DNA of 64,000 nucleotides, taken from contig NZ_AP024646.1 of NCBI RefSeq assembly GCF_019977235.1, positions 4,154,001 through 4,218,000 on the forward strand. Direction: 5' to 3'. Under the pieces are notes generated by a model that saw only the letters and a program-made list of their open reading frames with translations, had not been told where the DNA came from and ran no database searches. The DNA is from Arthrobacter sp. StoSoilB5 (lineage in GTDB: Bacteria; Actinomycetota; Actinomycetes; Actinomycetales; Micrococcaceae). The first letter of the stretch is position 1, and the number at the start of each line of letters is the position of its first letter. The position numbers and the translations under genes were made by a program. Below are positions 25,662 through 34,373 of this stretch, piece by piece.

Positions 25662-27323
25662 CTAAACCGTCCAGGACGGATCTGAACTGGTAGAGGTCTC
25701 GCGGACATTGAACCGATCAGAGATACTGACCAGCTCGGAAGACTCAAACAGCGAGCCGGGAGCCATGGCTTCCTGCACGAGGAGAGGCTTCCAGTCAGCT
25801 GACGCCGGCGATATCCATGCACCAGAGAGGACGCGGAAGCCTTCGGTATCTTCAGGCCAGCCATCGCCAATATAGGCGCTATCCGGTTTCCTGGCGGTGC
25901 CGGTAACAGCCTTGCCAGTAACGCGGGACTCGTCGTGGTGAAGCGTGTAGAGCCGCAAATCACTGAGGTAGTTGGGAGCATAATCAAAGGCTTCAGAAAA
26001 CACGGCTACGAATGGGGAAGCCGGCTGGAAACTCTTAATGTCGTGCGGAGTCCTGAGGATGACAGCAGATTCGGCAACTCCCCTGCGCTCCAATACTTCA
26101 CGAATTTCTGAGTCTTGCAGTCCAACGCGGCAAACCACCACAACGTTTTCAAGTTCGACTGTCTGTTCCTTGGCCTGGCTGATGAGCCGGTCCAAGGAAG
26201 ACAACGAGGACGAAACGAGAACAGCTGTGACACCGTCTCCAGGAACTTTCCACTCAAGCCCGGCCATGGAGTAGATCTGCCGCATTCTCTGGGCGTAGGT
26301 GTGCTGCTCCAGGGTGCGGCGCCAAGCCTTGTGAGTGGCTCGCTCGCGGAAGTCATGATCTTTCACAAGACGCCCGAGAATTTCCTTTGCCTCGGATTGC
26401 GTTCTCACCGTGAAGACTTCGTCGGCGGCATAGGCCCCTGAAATGGCCTCTGATTCGACACTGACTACGGCGGTCTTGCTGCTGCTCAGCTCAAAGATCC
26501 GCCGCGCGCACATGCTCTTGGACTGCGGAACAGAGTTTACGTTCAGGAAGACCTTGTGGTGACCGTAGGCCTTCACCATAGAGGCGTAGGGCAGGGAACC
26601 CACAACGAACTGTGAGTATGGTTCAGGGAACGCGTAGTTCGGGTCGCCGCCGAGTGCCCGGGAGTAGATCGACAATCCGAGCTCTGCCGAAGGCGGGAAC
26701 AACAGGTTCATTTGCTCACGGCGTTCGGGGAACTTGTGTGCAAAGTACTGACCGGCGAACGCTACGTTTCCCACGTTGGACTGTGAGTCGCGGAGCGGCT
26801 TGTGAATACGCGGCTGCGCGGCGAATGGCAGAGTTGCCACGTTCTCATGCCCCGCTGCGGCAGCGTAGTCCTTAATGAGCGACTCTTCGGACGTCAGGAT
26901 CACATCGAATTCCTTGGCCGCAGGCAGGAATTCCTCGAAGTGGGGTGGGTCTTCCTTGTTCCAGAAGACCGTAGGGATGCCTTGTTGGCGGCACTCCTGG
27001 ATCAGTGAATAGAAGGCGGGTCTGGGACCGTTGGGACCGGTGATCTGAAAGGCCCAATCACCATCATTCCCACTCCATGCAGACTCAACCAGGAGGACTT
27101 CAGGACGAAGACGGTCCAATGCCTCTGCATAATCCCTTGCAGATATCGGCCAGAGCCGCGCTTCAGGGGCAAAGCATTGCGTAGAGAATTCGTCCAGGAC
27201 CACGCCAACGGACGGAAGATCGCGGGTGGAAGCAGGGAGACCGTAGGAGATCTCCTGCCCAAACGAATTGTTTACCAGGTTATTCAGGCCAAGGTGGACG
27301 TCGCTCGAGTTCGTCACTTTCAC
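25662..27323 (-). CDS. CgeB-type glycosyltransferase with degenerate GT2-like tail
   Basis: 553 aa. The first about 370 residues are a paralogue of the N-terminal part of the 30705-32591 protein, sharing FWNKEDPPHFEEFLPAAKEF, VAFAGQYFAHKFPERREQ, LNVNSVPQSKSMCARRIFE and the EQHTYAQRM end. The C-terminal 180 residues align with that protein's GT2 domain, but where it has DDDDYYGPDYL this one reads SEAFDYAPNYL, so the metal-binding Asp motif is lost. Only the CgeB half is therefore expected to be catalytic. GTG at 27323 overlaps the upstream stop as GTGA. Confidence 0.78.
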   Translation of the reverse strand: MKVTNSSDVHLGLNNLVNNSFGQEISYGLPASTRDLPSVGVVLDEFSTQCFAPEARLWPISARDYAEALDRLRPEVLLVESAWSGNDGDWAFQITGPNGPRPAFYSLIQECRQQGIPTVFWNKEDPPHFEEFLPAAKEFDVILTSEESLIKDYAAAAGHENVATLPFAAQPRIHKPLRDSQSNVGNVAFAGQYFAHKFPERREQMNLLFPPSAELGLSIYSRALGGDPNYAFPEPYSQFVVGSLPYASMVKAYGHHKVFLNVNSVPQSKSMCARRIFELSSSKTAVVSVESEAISGAYAADEVFTVRTQSEAKEILGRLVKDHDFRERATHKAWRRTLEQHTYAQRMRQIYSMAGLEWKVPGDGVTAVLVSSSLSSLDRLISQAKEQTVELENVVVVCRVGLQDSEIREVLERRGVAESAVILRTPHDIKSFQPASPFVAVFSEAFDYAPNYLSDLRLYTLHHDESRVTGKAVTGTARKPDSAYIGDGWPEDTEGFRVLSGAWISPASADWKPLLVQEAMAPGSLFESSELVSISDRFNVRETSTSSDPSWTV

Positions 27324-28276
27324 GCTCCAATCAATTCTGCGCGGTTGTACGACTTCGACATGGTCTTTACATAGAGTCGAGGATGGGCCTCAAGGAAGGC
27401 CTGGACGGCCGGGCGAACATCGATCGCTGTCGAATCGACGATAACCACGGGTGTGTTGGGCCGGAGCCAATGGAAATAGAGTCCCGGGATGTTGTCAGTC
27501 AATACACTCCCTGAGGTGATACCGCCGAAGTCGATGACCACCATGTCCGCCGAGTGTGCCGTAATGCCGGACAGGGACGCCGCCGGAACGGGCCCGGCGG
27601 GAAGCAGGTTGCACGTTGAGCGCTCGTCCGATTGGGCTGCACCGGAAACTGCACGGAAAGCGGCAAGTTCCTCGTCCGAGTCAACCAATCCCGCGGCCAG
27701 CGAGGGCCTCGGCTGAAGATGCGCCAGGCAATTTGCGATCCACGCAGTGGAGGTTCCGGAGCCGATATGAACCACCGTTGCGGGCAAATGGTGACTGATC
27801 GACTCAAAGATCCCGCTCGCGGCGGCAATCGAAATGTTCCGGCCCTCTGCTTGGCGCGTCATCCCGACCCAATCGCGAATCTGCTCCAGCGGCTGGAGTG
27901 ATTCCGTGACGACGTGTTTGGAATGGCTTCCTGTGGACGCTAGCTTGGCCACGTCAGCTTCGTTCAGGCGAACACGCTTGTCGATCGAATCCGCCGACCT
28001 CGCGATATTCGATATCGCGGCGCGCGTCTGCTCCGCGGTCTTCTGAGTAGTCTGCCGCGCGGTGTTCAGCGAACGCCGTACTGCGTGGGTTCCTTCGAAG
28101 AGGACGGGAACAGCTACTGCCAACCCGAGGATAACCAGGAAAAATCCCAGGTTTCCGGATTCAAAATACGCAATAAGGCCGCCAGCGAAAATCAGGGCGC
28201 CGACTACTATCCCAAGAATCCCCCGGGGCGATCGGAGGAACCTGGTTAGCGGTGAGTCATTTTTGAGTCTTAACAT
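27320..28276 (-). CDS. Membrane protein with coiled-coil and Rossmann (methyltransferase-like) domain
   Basis: 318 codons from ATG 28276 (GGAG upstream); the longer frame to 28468 overlaps the neighbour and looks non-coding. Two adjacent membrane helices (ILGIVVGALIFAGGLIAYF, LGFFLVILGLAVAVPVLF) are followed by a probable coiled coil (TARQTTQKTAEQTRAAISN...), then a Rossmann-like domain with VVHIGSGTSTAWIANCLA, GLVDSDEELAAF and MVVIDFGG that resembles class I methyltransferases. The Gly-rich loop is HIGSG rather than a textbook motif, so catalysis is uncertain. It may organise glycosyltransferases at the membrane (inference). Confidence 0.65.
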   Translation of the reverse strand: MLRLKNDSPLTRFLRSPRGILGIVVGALIFAGGLIAYFESGNLGFFLVILGLAVAVPVLFEGTHAVRRSLNTARQTTQKTAEQTRAAISNIARSADSIDKRVRLNEADVAKLASTGSHSKHVVTESLQPLEQIRDWVGMTRQAEGRNISIAAASGIFESISHHLPATVVHIGSGTSTAWIANCLAHLQPRPSLAAGLVDSDEELAAFRAVSGAAQSDERSTCNLLPAGPVPAASLSGITAHSADMVVIDFGGITSGSVLTDNIPGLYFHWLRPNTPVVIVDSTAIDVRPAVQAFLEAHPRLYVKTMSKSYNRAELIGA

Positions 28277-28403
28277 TCTGCAATGCTCCGTTAAGTCGTT
28301 TCGTGCATCGAAGTGCTCTGGGAAGTATTTAGTTTTCTGCGCACCGTGCGTCGTCGTCCGGCTGGGGCTGCCTCGACGTCGTCGGCCATAGTTCGTAAGG
28401 GGG

Positions 28404-29312
28404 CTACTCGCGAACTCGCCGTCCTCGACGCGTTGCCGTGTCCATGCCTTCGAAGCTCGGCGGTGCAAAACCCAGTCCCTTTAGTCCTGCCGCCCAGTCA
28501 TCACTTGCCGCTACGTTCAAAACATCTGTGATGAGCGCCTTGGGAGGGGCTGCATGGCCGTCTCCCCAATCGTCACCCATCAACTCCAAAACGGCATTGC
28601 TGTAATGCAAATTCTCAACAAACGGGTTCCTGTGACGTTCAATATGGAACTTATCGGTGCTGTTTTGCATGTATGCCACCGTGTTCTCCAGTGGCTTGCT
28701 GTACACCTTCACGAGGTCGGTGGTCACACTGTGAGGAAGTTTCTCCATGGCATCGCTACCAGTCACCTCAAAGCATGTTTCGGCAAAGTTGGCCACTGGG
28801 ATGGGCTCGTACTTGGCAATGTCTGTTTGAGGATTCGCAACGATGGCCAGCGAACCCGGGAACTGCGAGGAATAGTACAGGGACGCAAACCCGCCCCCAG
28901 AGGTACCGAAAAAGACGAGCCGCTCGCTGCCAAACGCCCCAACAATCTTGGCAATGATGTCTTGGAGAATCTGCTGCAGGCGCTGCTTTGAGTTACCCGC
29001 GTACCAACCAAGATTCATGGTGGGGCTAATGATGAGGCTGGGATCAGAAATAAAAATCCTGTTGACGGCAACCTCACGGGAGACGCCAAGGCCAGCAATC
29101 ATGGGCAGCCTGTACTCCGGACGCACGGCGCCATGGAGAAAAACGGCCGTAGTCTTGTGCCCGCGGTTCTGGACCAGGACATCAATAGGCAATCCCCCAT
29201 GATCAATCACATGGTAGCCACCCCTGATTTCACGGGCGGCAAGGAAGGCACCAATGGAGGGATAGCCCGTGATCGCATGGACCTTCGGATCAATATTTCG
29301 TGCGCGCGTCAT
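28404..29312 (-). CDS. Alpha/beta-hydrolase-like protein, paralogue of 12705-13790
   Basis: About 302 aa from ATG 29312 (a TTG two codons earlier is possible). Nucleophile elbow GTSGGGFASL, strand-linked RIFISDPSLIISPTMNLGWYAGNS, and a late His in GDDWGDGHAAPPKA. It covers the hydrolase core only and lacks the Cys-bearing N-terminal extension of its paralogue. No signal peptide, so cytoplasmic. Its place inside the glycopolymer operon suggests acyl transfer to, or removal from, a polymer precursor; no direct evidence for a substrate. Confidence 0.72.
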   Translation of the reverse strand: MTRARNIDPKVHAITGYPSIGAFLAAREIRGGYHVIDHGGLPIDVLVQNRGHKTTAVFLHGAVRPEYRLPMIAGLGVSREVAVNRIFISDPSLIISPTMNLGWYAGNSKQRLQQILQDIIAKIVGAFGSERLVFFGTSGGGFASLYYSSQFPGSLAIVANPQTDIAKYEPIPVANFAETCFEVTGSDAMEKLPHSVTTDLVKVYSKPLENTVAYMQNSTDKFHIERHRNPFVENLHYSNAVLELMGDDWGDGHAAPPKALITDVLNVAASDDWAAGLKGLGFAPPSFEGMDTATRRGRRVRE

Positions 29313-29372
29313 TCTCAACTCTCATGTCTTCGCTCGCTGAAGCTGCAAACAAGTGGAACCAGCTGGGGGAAC

Positions 29373-30653
29373 TTAGACAGCGATTGACGCCGGCGTGGTT
29401 TCAAGCGTCAACGCACCACGCGTATCAATGACGATCTTGCCCTGCAGCAGCTCCGGCGCAACGGCCTTGACGTCATCGTGGTCCACCAGGACAACAACAA
29501 CCTCTGAGCGCTCAATCGAATCTTCGATCGAAACGAGCTCAACGTTGCTGCGATTAGCCAGCTGCTTGGGGAGTTCTTCCACGTGCGGCTCGGCAACGTT
29601 GATACGACGATCCTGCAGGGCGTCGGCGAGGTGTGCTGCTATCTCGATGGCGGGTGATTCGCGGAGGTCGTCGATATTGGCCTTGAATGCGAGTCCCAGG
29701 ACTGACACCTCTGCCGTGCCGGGCAGCGTCTCCAAAGCGGCCAGGACCTGCTGGAAGACCCACTCCGGCTTGGAGTCGTTGACTTCACGTGCCGTACGGA
29801 TCAGGCGGGATTCCTCGGGAGCCGCTGCAACAATGAACCACGGGTCCACGGCGATGCAGTGTCCACCGACGCCAGGACCCGGCTGCAGAATGTTGACGCG
29901 CGGGTGGTGGTTGGCCAGGCGGATCAGTTCCCAAACGTCGATACCCAGCTTGTCGCTGATGACAGAAAGCTCGTTGGCGAAAGCAATGTTGACGTCGCGG
30001 TAGGAGTTCTCCACCAGCTTGGCCATTTCAGCGGTGACGGCATCCGTGGTGAGGATTTCGCCCTGGCAGAAGACGGCGTAGAGATGCTTGGCCTTCTCTG
30101 CTGCCTCAGCGGTCATGCCGCCCACAATCCTGTCGTTGGTGACGAGTTCAATCATGACCCGTCCCGGAAGGACTCGCTCAGGGCAATGTGCCACGAGGAT
30201 GGCAGGCTTCGAGTCGGAACCATCAAGGCTGAGGTCCGGCCGGAGGTCCAGAATGTAGTTGGCCATGTGCTCTGTGGCGCCGGGAGGGGAGGTGGATTCC
30301 AGGATCAGGAGCTCACCACCTTGGAGCTGAGGCGCGATGCCACGGGCTGCGGCCTCAATGTAGCTCAGGTCAGCGGAGCGGTCTTCCTTGAACGGCGTGG
30401 GCACAGCAACGATGTAGGCGTCCGCCTGGGGAGTTGACGTGCTGGCGCTCAGGTGGCCCTGGCTCACGGCGCCGGAGACGTGGACTCCGAGGTCAGGCTC
30501 CACGAACGGGACCTGTCCAGCGTTGACGGCGTCAACCGTACGCTGGTTAACGTCAACACCAATTACCTCGATCCCGTTGGTTGCAAGGATGGCGGCCGTC
30601 GGGAGGCCAATGTATCCGAGGCCGATGACGGCCACTCGATTGATGGTGTTCAA
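29373..30653 (-). CDS. wecC: UDP-N-acetyl-D-mannosamine dehydrogenase-type nucleotide-sugar dehydrogenase
   Basis: 426 aa. N-terminal NAD-binding VAVIGLGYIGLPTAAILA, STSPPGATEH, the central KLVENSYRDVNIAFANE helix, and catalytic Cys in GPGVGGHCIAVDPWF; C-terminal GLAFKANIDDLRESPA. The wording (HCIAVDPWFI) matches the UDP-ManNAc dehydrogenase branch rather than UDP-glucose dehydrogenase. With the WecB epimerase it yields UDP-ManNAcA, a teichuronic-acid type building block. Start is TTG 30653 with AAGGGGA upstream. Part of the minus-strand operon. Confidence 0.92.
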   Translation of the reverse strand: MNTINRVAVIGLGYIGLPTAAILATNGIEVIGVDVNQRTVDAVNAGQVPFVEPDLGVHVSGAVSQGHLSASTSTPQADAYIVAVPTPFKEDRSADLSYIEAAARGIAPQLQGGELLILESTSPPGATEHMANYILDLRPDLSLDGSDSKPAILVAHCPERVLPGRVMIELVTNDRIVGGMTAEAAEKAKHLYAVFCQGEILTTDAVTAEMAKLVENSYRDVNIAFANELSVISDKLGIDVWELIRLANHHPRVNILQPGPGVGGHCIAVDPWFIVAAAPEESRLIRTAREVNDSKPEWVFQQVLAALETLPGTAEVSVLGLAFKANIDDLRESPAIEIAAHLADALQDRRINVAEPHVEELPKQLANRSNVELVSIEDSIERSEVVVVLVDHDDVKAVAPELLQGKIVIDTRGALTLETTPASIAV

Positions 30654-30704
30654 AGCAAAGTTCCCCTTTTTTGTTTACAGCTGTTTAAAGAATCGTGAGT
30701 CTGG

Positions 30705-32591
30705 CTAGAGCGTGACGTGTTCTGCAGGGTTTCCCCAGAACTTGACCTCTCCGGAGGCGAGAAGTTCGTCGTCGGAAGCAGTCCAAGTGTGTCCTGAGCC
30801 GTTCCGGAGTTGGTAGTAGTTGTATCGGTCGGAGGAGTAGATCCGTCCCCCTGATTCGGTCACCGCGTTGAGGAACGCTGTGTCCTCGCCGCGACTTCTC
30901 TCCTCAAATGGATTCTTTTCGAAGACAGAGCGGTTCGCCATGATCGTTGGACCCATCACCATGTGGCTGAACCTGTGTTCCATGTGTCCGAAGCGGTACA
31001 CAGCAGCGTTACGGCTTGAGATGAACATGAAGTGGGCGAACTTGCCCACCACGTCAGCGCCGGAATACATGAGTGCGTTCAACTGGTCCTTCAGATAGTC
31101 CGGACCGTAGTAGTCGTCGTCGTCCATCTTGGTGAGAACCGAGCCCTTGGAAGCCGCGACACAAAGGTTCAGGCAAGCTCCCAAGCTGAGCGATTCCGGC
31201 GCTTCGAGAAGAGTCAACTTGGGCACGTTGTACTTCTCGCGAAGCCCCTCAATCGTGGAGGTCTCAGGTGTAAACCCATGAGTCAGGAGGACCAGTTCAA
31301 CGTCCACTCCGCGCTGCGAAGCAACGGTGCTGAAGACGTGCTCCAACTGTTGGGGGCGGATGGTGGAAACCAGCGCGCTGACCGTCTGGGGTTCAACAGG
31401 CTGGGACCTGCGAGGCAAAGCAGCCGCCACGACTTCCTCTGCGCGGTGGGCATAGGTGTGCTCCGCCCAGATCCGTCGCTGGGCAAGGTGCACCGAGCGA
31501 TCGTTGAGTTCGGTACTTCGCAAGAGTGCCTTGATAACATCCGAGGCCTGTTCAGTGGTGTCCACGCTGTGAATTTCACTGTCAGGGAAGAACCTGGGAA
31601 GGGCCGGGCTCGACGTGGTGACTACAGGCGTTCCAGCAGCTGTGATCTCGAAGATGCGGCGGGCACACATGCTCGGTGAATCAACAACGGAATTTACGTT
31701 GAGGAACACTTTGTACGACTTGTATGCCGTCAGCATCTGGTCGTACGTCAGTGACCCGACGACGTGCGAATCGTAGGGAGGCGGGAACTGGTAGTCCGGG
31801 TCACCGCCCAACTGCCGCGAGAAGATCTCCAAACCGTTCTTGAACTTCAAAGAACCAGAGATCGCCCCATCCAGCAGGAGCTGCAACTGCTCACGGCGTT
31901 CCGGGTACTTGTGGGCGAAGTACATGCCGGCGAAGGCGACGTCCCGGGAATGCCGGCCGTTGGAGGGCCGGACAGGGTTGTGGATGGCAGGCTGGGCCGC
32001 GAAAGGCAGGACCGCAATCCGGTCATGCCCCAAGGCCTCCCGGTAATCGGGGAGTTTGTTCTCGTCAGAGGTGAAGACAAAAGAAAACTCACGTGCCGCC
32101 GGAAGGAAGTCCTCGAAGTGGGGCGGATCCTCCTTGTTCCAAAAAACGGTGGGAATGCCCTGCTCGCGGCACCATCGGATCAGCTCAAGAAATTCGGGCT
32201 TGGGTCCGTTAGGCCCCGAGAGCTGGTACTGCCACGAACCGGCATTGCCATTCCAGGCCGACTCGACGAACACGAAGTCAACAGCCTGTTCTTTGACCTG
32301 CTGCAGCCAAGTGTCCTTCTGCAGGAAAACCACGTTCCACTCATAGGCAAAAGCCTTGCCGGAGAAGTCATCCAGAATGACGCCCACTGTGAGGTCATCT
32401 CGGCGGGGAGGTACGGAGGGGTATTCGAAGGGCGCAAAGGAAAGCCCGCTGCGGAGCATGGTCCCCTGCGCGTTCCGCACGCCGCTCGGGGACTGTGCGC
32501 GCTGGCGGCGGTACCACGATCGCAACTGTGACAGGCCGCCATGCCGGAGATGCCATGCCGCGGTACGAACATTCGAAATCAAACCCGTCAT
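30705..32591 (-). CDS. Two-domain glycosyltransferase: CgeB-type plus GT2
   Basis: 628 aa. Residues about 60-400 form a CgeB/DUF3880-type domain (VGVILDDFSGKAFAYEW, FWNKEDPPHFEDFLPAA, LNVNSVVDSPSMCARRIFE). Residues about 405-620 form a family 2 domain starting VSALVSTIRPQQLEHVF with the metal-binding DDDDYY motif and the acceptor-side RGEDTAFLNAV. Two transfer steps in one chain would suit synthesis of a disaccharide repeat. ATG 32591 overlaps the stop of the ABC ATPase gene as ATGA. Confidence 0.85.
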   Translation of the reverse strand: MTGLISNVRTAAWHLRHGGLSQLRSWYRRQRAQSPSGVRNAQGTMLRSGLSFAPFEYPSVPPRRDDLTVGVILDDFSGKAFAYEWNVVFLQKDTWLQQVKEQAVDFVFVESAWNGNAGSWQYQLSGPNGPKPEFLELIRWCREQGIPTVFWNKEDPPHFEDFLPAAREFSFVFTSDENKLPDYREALGHDRIAVLPFAAQPAIHNPVRPSNGRHSRDVAFAGMYFAHKYPERREQLQLLLDGAISGSLKFKNGLEIFSRQLGGDPDYQFPPPYDSHVVGSLTYDQMLTAYKSYKVFLNVNSVVDSPSMCARRIFEITAAGTPVVTTSSPALPRFFPDSEIHSVDTTEQASDVIKALLRSTELNDRSVHLAQRRIWAEHTYAHRAEEVVAAALPRRSQPVEPQTVSALVSTIRPQQLEHVFSTVASQRGVDVELVLLTHGFTPETSTIEGLREKYNVPKLTLLEAPESLSLGACLNLCVAASKGSVLTKMDDDDYYGPDYLKDQLNALMYSGADVVGKFAHFMFISSRNAAVYRFGHMEHRFSHMVMGPTIMANRSVFEKNPFEERSRGEDTAFLNAVTESGGRIYSSDRYNYYQLRNGSGHTWTASDDELLASGEVKFWGNPAEHVTL

Positions 32592-33478
32592 GCCCGGCTC
32601 CTGCGCATCTTGCTCCTTGCCAGGACTTCAGTCATTTGCAGATTGGCACGAGCTTCGTCGCGGACACGTGCAGCGGAGAGGTTGTTTCCCTTGGCCAAAT
32701 TACCGGTGAAGTCCTGATAAGCGCGAACGGTCTCTTCCGGTTCGCCATCCATGATCAGGTGTCCCTTGTCCAGCCAGAGGACCCGGCTGCACATCTTGGT
32801 GATGGTGTCCAGGGAGTGGCTGACCAGGAAGACACAGCCAGCCTGTTCGCGCAGTTGGTCCATCCGACGCTTGCTTCGATCGCCGAACTGGGCGTCACCA
32901 GTGTTCAGGGCTTCGTCCACCAGAAGAATCTCGGGGTCGATGCTCGCGGCGATGGCGAAGCGGAGTCGCGAGGCCATGCCCGATGAATATGACTTCATGG
33001 GCAGGTAAATGGAATCTTCCAGCCCACAGAGTTCAACGATGCTCGCGAACTTGGCCTCGACTTCCTGCCGGCTCATGCCCATGGCTAGGCAGCCGAGGAC
33101 CACATTTTGGTGCCCGGACAAGTCGGGCATCAGCGCAGCATTCACACCGAGCATGATCGGTGTACTTGAAGCGAAGATCGCTCCGGAGGTTGGACGCATC
33201 TGACCGCTTATGAGTTTCATCAGAGTGCTCTTGCCAGAGCCGTTGCGGCCGATGATTCCCACGGACTCGCCGCGTTCAACCACCAAGGACAGTTCGTAAA
33301 GCGCGCGTACCGTCACGGTGTTTGGCCTGCGGCCCAGCCGGCTCAGGAAACTGGTGTCCCGGCGTTCTTGCGCAACTGCTTCCGAGTCCGTTGTGACCAC
33401 ACGGTATTCCATCGCAGCACGGTCAACCACCACGCACGGGTGGCCTTCAACCTCCAGGACTTGCTCATCCGCGACCAT
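32588..33478 (-). CDS. tagH: ABC exporter ATPase, TagH/polysaccharide type
   Basis: About 296 aa. Walker A GRNGSGKS, signature YSSGMASRL, Walker B EILLVDEAL and H-loop LVSHS are all present. The ALYELSLVVERGESVGIIGRNG opening is characteristic of the polysaccharide/teichoic-acid export subfamily. ATG 33478 is chosen over the longer frame because of a strong GGGGAGGAG site and because it overlaps the permease gene by 14 bases. Powers export of the lipid-linked polymer made by this operon. Confidence 0.9.
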   Translation of the reverse strand: MVADEQVLEVEGHPCVVVDRAAMEYRVVTTDSEAVAQERRDTSFLSRLGRRPNTVTVRALYELSLVVERGESVGIIGRNGSGKSTLMKLISGQMRPTSGAIFASSTPIMLGVNAALMPDLSGHQNVVLGCLAMGMSRQEVEAKFASIVELCGLEDSIYLPMKSYSSGMASRLRFAIAASIDPEILLVDEALNTGDAQFGDRSKRRMDQLREQAGCVFLVSHSLDTITKMCSRVLWLDKGHLIMDGEPEETVRAYQDFTGNLAKGNNLSAARVRDEARANLQMTEVLARSKMRRSRA

Positions 33479-34352
33479 AGGACTCCTCCCCTTGCCAGAA
33501 GAAGACCATACCCACAAGAAGTGCACCCAATGCCCAGACGGCCAGGGTCGCCCAGGACTGCCAGGTGGGTGATTCGGCGTAAAGGATGCAATCCCGAAGG
33601 ATGTCGATGACGTTGAACAACGGGTTCATCTTTAGAACGGCAAGAAGGTCGGGGTGTGTCACGAACTTCTCGTAGGAGTAGAAGATTGCGGAGCCATACA
33701 TCCACGCGCGCATGAAGAACGGCAGTAGATGGGTAGCATCGTGGACGCGCGAAATGATGCGGGCCAGAATCAGTCCCACGCCAAGATTGAAGACTGACTG
33801 AAGCAAAAGTGCCGGGATGATCAGTAGCCACAGCCACGTGATTTTCTCGACCGGCGGGATCAGGGTAATGATCAAAAGCATCGCGAGGATCAGCGGCACG
33901 TTGGACATCATTTCCCGGATGTTCATGCCGATCGGCAAAGTGGCCCTGGGAAAATTGAAAGCCTGGACCACGGACTTATTGCTGTGGATGGAACGGGCAC
34001 CGCTTGTTATGGCTCCCGATGTGCCCTGGAATATGAAGATTCCAATCACCAGATAGCCGACGTAATTCTCAATGCCGCCGCTGGTCTGGAGCAGGATGCC
34101 GAAAATAACGTAGTACGTCAGGCCGTTGAAGATCGGGTTGAGCAGCAACCATGCGCTACCCAAGCGGTCTCGTCGCGTGCCGCTCTGCACCCTGGCGCGG
34201 GCGTCATAAAAAATGAACTCACGGAAGTCCCAGAGCTGAACCAGATAGTCCAGAAAGCCCGGGCGCGCACCAACGCGCGTCAGGCGGCGCATGTCCACAG
34301 CCAGTGGTTGTACCAGTGCTGGCTCGGGCAGTAGTGCTTTCTTCGCCGACAT
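33465..34352 (-). CDS. tagG: ABC-2 type permease, TagG/polysaccharide export
   Basis: 295 aa. An amphipathic N-terminal part (YLVQLWDFREFIFYDARARVQSG) is followed by six membrane segments of the ABC-2 type (SAWLLLNPIFNGLTYYVIFG ... LAVWALGALLVGMVFFW), as in TagG/RfbA-type permeases. It pairs with the overlapping ATPase to flip a wall polymer. The two upstream minus-strand genes are glycosyltransferases, so polymer synthesis and export share one transcript. Confidence 0.9.
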   Translation of the reverse strand: MSAKKALLPEPALVQPLAVDMRRLTRVGARPGFLDYLVQLWDFREFIFYDARARVQSGTRRDRLGSAWLLLNPIFNGLTYYVIFGILLQTSGGIENYVGYLVIGIFIFQGTSGAITSGARSIHSNKSVVQAFNFPRATLPIGMNIREMMSNVPLILAMLLIITLIPPVEKITWLWLLIIPALLLQSVFNLGVGLILARIISRVHDATHLLPFFMRAWMYGSAIFYSYEKFVTHPDLLAVLKMNPLFNVIDILRDCILYAESPTWQSWATLAVWALGALLVGMVFFWQGEESYGRG

Positions 34353-34373
34353 CAGCTGACCCTCCTTACGTAG

